Shown here piece by piece: positions 62,277-64,000 of a stretch of DNA of 64,000 nucleotides. The notes under the pieces are model-generated. The model saw only the letters and a list, made by a program, of their open reading frames with translations, made no database searches and was not told the origin of the DNA. Position numbers and translations under genes: made by a program. Source of the stretch: Bog-473 sp963782415 (GTDB taxonomy: Bacteria; Actinomycetota; Acidimicrobiia; Acidimicrobiales; RAAP-2); contig CAWAJT010000008.1 in the NCBI GenBank assembly GCA_963782415.1, positions 62,001 through 126,000 on the forward strand, read 5' to 3'. Position 1 is the first letter of the stretch. The number at the start of each line of letters is the position of its first letter.

Positions 62277-63400
62277 TACTTGATGCCCAGGATCTGCTTG
62301 TCCGACTGCGCCACGACCTTGGAGGGCAGCGCCAGGAAGTTGACCTGGGAGAGGTACGAGGAGCTCGCACCGTACTTCTTGTTGAGTGCCCACTCGAGCA
62401 CGGAGCGGATGTTCTTGGCCGTCGACGACGACGACTGCTGGTTCGAGACGATGGCGTACTCGTAGTTGACGATCGGGTACCCGTTCTTGATGTTGCCGTA
62501 GATCAGCGAGATCGTCCCATTGGCCGGAGTCTTCTTCACGAAGCCGGCGGCCTCGGCTGCGATGGCGTCTTGGGTCGGCAGCACGTATTGCTTGTGGCCG
62601 TTTCCGAGCGAGGCGTATCCCTGGCCGTTCTGCAGCACCTGCTGGAGGTAGGAGATGCCGACGTAGGCGATGCAGCCGACCGTGGCCTTGCAGCCGCTCA
62701 CCATGCCCGAGTTGCCGTTCTCGCCGAGAGCGCCCGGCGCGGCCGGCCACGGCACGGTGGTGTTGTAGCCGACCTTGGCGCCCCAGCCCGAAGGATCGGC
62801 CTTGGACAGGTAGCTGGTCCACAGGAAGGTGTCACCCGAACTGTCCGAACGGTGCAGCGTGACGATCGGCGTGGCGGGCAGGGTCACGCCGGGGTTGGTG
62901 CTGGCGATGGCCGAGTCGTTCCACTTGGTGATCGTGCCCTGGTAGATCTCGGAGAGCACCTTGCCGCTCAACTTGAGGTGGGCCGTGACACCGGGGACGT
63001 TGTACTCAGCGATCTGCGCCGAGATGACCAGCGGGATGTTCTTGAGGTGAGGGTTGGCTTGGACCACGCTCGGGGCGAGATACGCATCGGAGGCCCCGAT
63101 GTCGATGGTGCCGTTCTCGGCCTCGGAGATCCCTGTCCCCGACCCCGTCGACGCCGTCTGGACCGTCGTGCCCGGGTACTTCTCGGCGTAGCCGCCCGCC
63201 CACAGGTTGAACAGCGGGTAGAGCAAGCTGGACCCGGTCTCAGTGACAGTGCCGCCGGAGGGTGTCTCCACGCCGCTCTTGGGCAGCTTCGTGCTCGCCG
63301 ATGCGGCCGTGCTGAGGACGACGGAACTCAGGACGAAGCCTGCCGCGGCAACAGCGAGCGCCCCTCGCTTCAGTCGCGTCGTTCTCATCAAATTTGTCAC
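62276..63400 (-). CDS. pstS: Phosphate-binding protein PstS
   Basis: A 374-residue exported binding protein. The signal peptide is KRGALAVAAAGFVLSSVVL, ending near ASASTK, without a lipobox cysteine. The phosphate-binding parts ETGSSLLYPLFNLWAGGY, TGSGTGISEAENGTIDIGAS and LHRSDSSGDTFLWTSYLS are well conserved. GTG 63400 follows AAGGAG by about 8 bases. It is encoded between pstB and pstC, an unusual but known gene order. Confidence 0.94.
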   Translation of the reverse strand: MTNLMRTTRLKRGALAVAAAGFVLSSVVLSTAASASTKLPKSGVETPSGGTVTETGSSLLYPLFNLWAGGYAEKYPGTTVQTASTGSGTGISEAENGTIDIGASDAYLAPSVVQANPHLKNIPLVISAQIAEYNVPGVTAHLKLSGKVLSEIYQGTITKWNDSAIASTNPGVTLPATPIVTLHRSDSSGDTFLWTSYLSKADPSGWGAKVGYNTTVPWPAAPGALGENGNSGMVSGCKATVGCIAYVGISYLQQVLQNGQGYASLGNGHKQYVLPTQDAIAAEAAGFVKKTPANGTISLIYGNIKNGYPIVNYEYAIVSNQQSSSSTAKNIRSVLEWALNKKYGASSSYLSQVNFLALPSKVVAQSDKQILGIK

Positions 63401-63509
63401 AGATTCTCTCCTTGTGATGTGGGTTTGGTTGGTGAAGCTCTGGTGATTCGCTGATGCGGCCGTCGTTGTCGATGGACTCGGCGTTGTCGAGTCGCGCCAG
63501 TCCTGCCGC

Positions 63510-64000
63510 CTAGCCCATCCGTCCCGTGACGTAACGCTCGGTGTCCCGATGCGTCGGCCTGTTGAACAGGTCGTCGGTCGCTCCGTACTCGACGAGCGCC
63601 CCCTGATAGAAGAACATCGTTTGATGCGAGACCCGCATCGCCTGGCCCAGGTTGTGCGTCACGACGATCAAGGTGAGCGCAGGGGTCAGGGTCTTGAGAA
63701 GTGCCTCAATCGACTCCGTGGTGACGGGGTCGAGCGACGAGGTCGGCTCGTCGAGCAGCAGCACCTCTGGTCCGACCGCAAGGGCGCGTGCCAAGCAGAG
63801 CAGTTGTTGCTGTCCGCCCGAAAGGCGAAACGGCGAATCGTGCAGACGGTCCTTGACGGCGTCCCACAAGCCGACCTCAGTGAGCCGGCGCTCGCACACG
63901 ACGTCGAGCTGCTTGCCCTTAGCGATCCGGTGTGCCTTGACCCCTGCGACCACGTTGTCCCTGATCGACATCGGGAAGGGGTTCGGCCGCTGGAACAACA
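63510..64000 (-). CDS. pstB: Phosphate ABC transporter ATPase PstB, 5' truncated by window edge
   Basis: The C-terminal 163 codons of PstB. Q-loop FQRPNPFPMSIRDNVVAG, signature RLSGGQQQLLCLARAL, Walker B VLLLDEPTSSLDP, H-loop VVTHNLGQAMRVS and the C-terminal LVEYGATDDLFNRPTHRDTE match phosphate importers. Walker A and the true start lie beyond the right edge; TTG 63998 is internal. It is the first known gene of the pstB-S-C-A run. Confidence 0.93.
   Translation of the reverse strand, partial: LFQRPNPFPMSIRDNVVAGVKAHRIAKGKQLDVVCERRLTEVGLWDAVKDRLHDSPFRLSGGQQQLLCLARALAVGPEVLLLDEPTSSLDPVTTESIEALLKTLTPALTLIVVTHNLGQAMRVSHQTMFFYQGALVEYGATDDLFNRPTHRDTERYVTGRMG

Noticed and set aside
1..64000. tRNA, rRNA or mobile elements
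   Set aside because: I looked for cloverleaf-like segments, transposase or integrase motifs and terminal inverted repeats and found none I could support by eye; a tRNAscan/ISfinder run would be decisive.

Overview
The window is high-GC DNA with densely packed genes on both strands and no rRNA, tRNA, integrase, transposase or CRISPR array that I can see. The content points to an actinobacterium, most likely an uncultured relative of the Acidimicrobiia. The clues are an F420-dependent luciferase-like oxidoreductase, many acyl-CoA/SDR/P450/amidohydrolase genes, SHOCT and DUF6325 proteins, a DUF2510 tail, and a secreted protein ending in GYWLVASDGGIFSYGDA-type repeats that I associate with Acidimicrobiia. 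The lineage is an inference; no phylogenetic marker gene is present.

Layout. 1-2.75 kb: DUF72 protein, HAD phosphatase and an F420 oxidoreductase. 2.9-8.9 kb: a catabolic block with two amidohydrolases, a cupin, a 4-hydroxyacetophenone-type Baeyer-Villiger monooxygenase and a 3-hydroxyisobutyrate-dehydrogenase-like enzyme. 9-14 kb: a branched-chain amino acid (Liv) type ABC transporter in which both permeases and one ATPase are a single 945-residue polypeptide. 14-21.7 kb: carboxymuconolactone-decarboxylase-like protein, a secreted beta-propeller/repeat protein, a thiolase-like/DUF35 pair, a LysR regulator divergent from a secreted phosphoesterase. 21.7-30.7 kb: acyl-CoA synthetase, acyl-CoA dehydrogenase, TauD dioxygenase, a TetR regulator facing an unknown duplicated protein across two phased palindromes, a DHA2 efflux pump with a divergent MarR, and a second Liv-type binding protein. 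31-35.7 kb: acyltransferase, alpha/beta hydrolase, GGDEF-EAL protein.

35.8-48.5 kb is the most accessory-looking part. It holds an encapsulin nanocompartment with its ferritin-like cargo (EncFtn), a CPA1-type Na+/H+ antiporter, four modular proteins that mix a short membrane-anchor domain with a SHOCT domain, a flippase-like protein, an alpha-L-fucosidase, GAP, DUF302, DUF2252 and DUF6325 proteins. 48.7-64 kb: a large membrane protein, a TetR-P450 pair, two PH-domain membrane proteins, a catabolic run (SDR, M20 amidohydrolase, acyl-CoA dehydrogenase, nitrobindin-like protein), and the phosphate transporter genes pstB-S-C-A, with pstB cut by the right edge.

Six genes are interrupted by a single extra G/C base (near 2395, 21163, 22968, 30444, 37280 and 44770). 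In each case deleting one base restores a full-length family member. Because all six are insertions and the rest of each gene is well conserved, I read most of them as residual sequencing or assembly errors rather than true decay, but the sequence alone cannot settle this.
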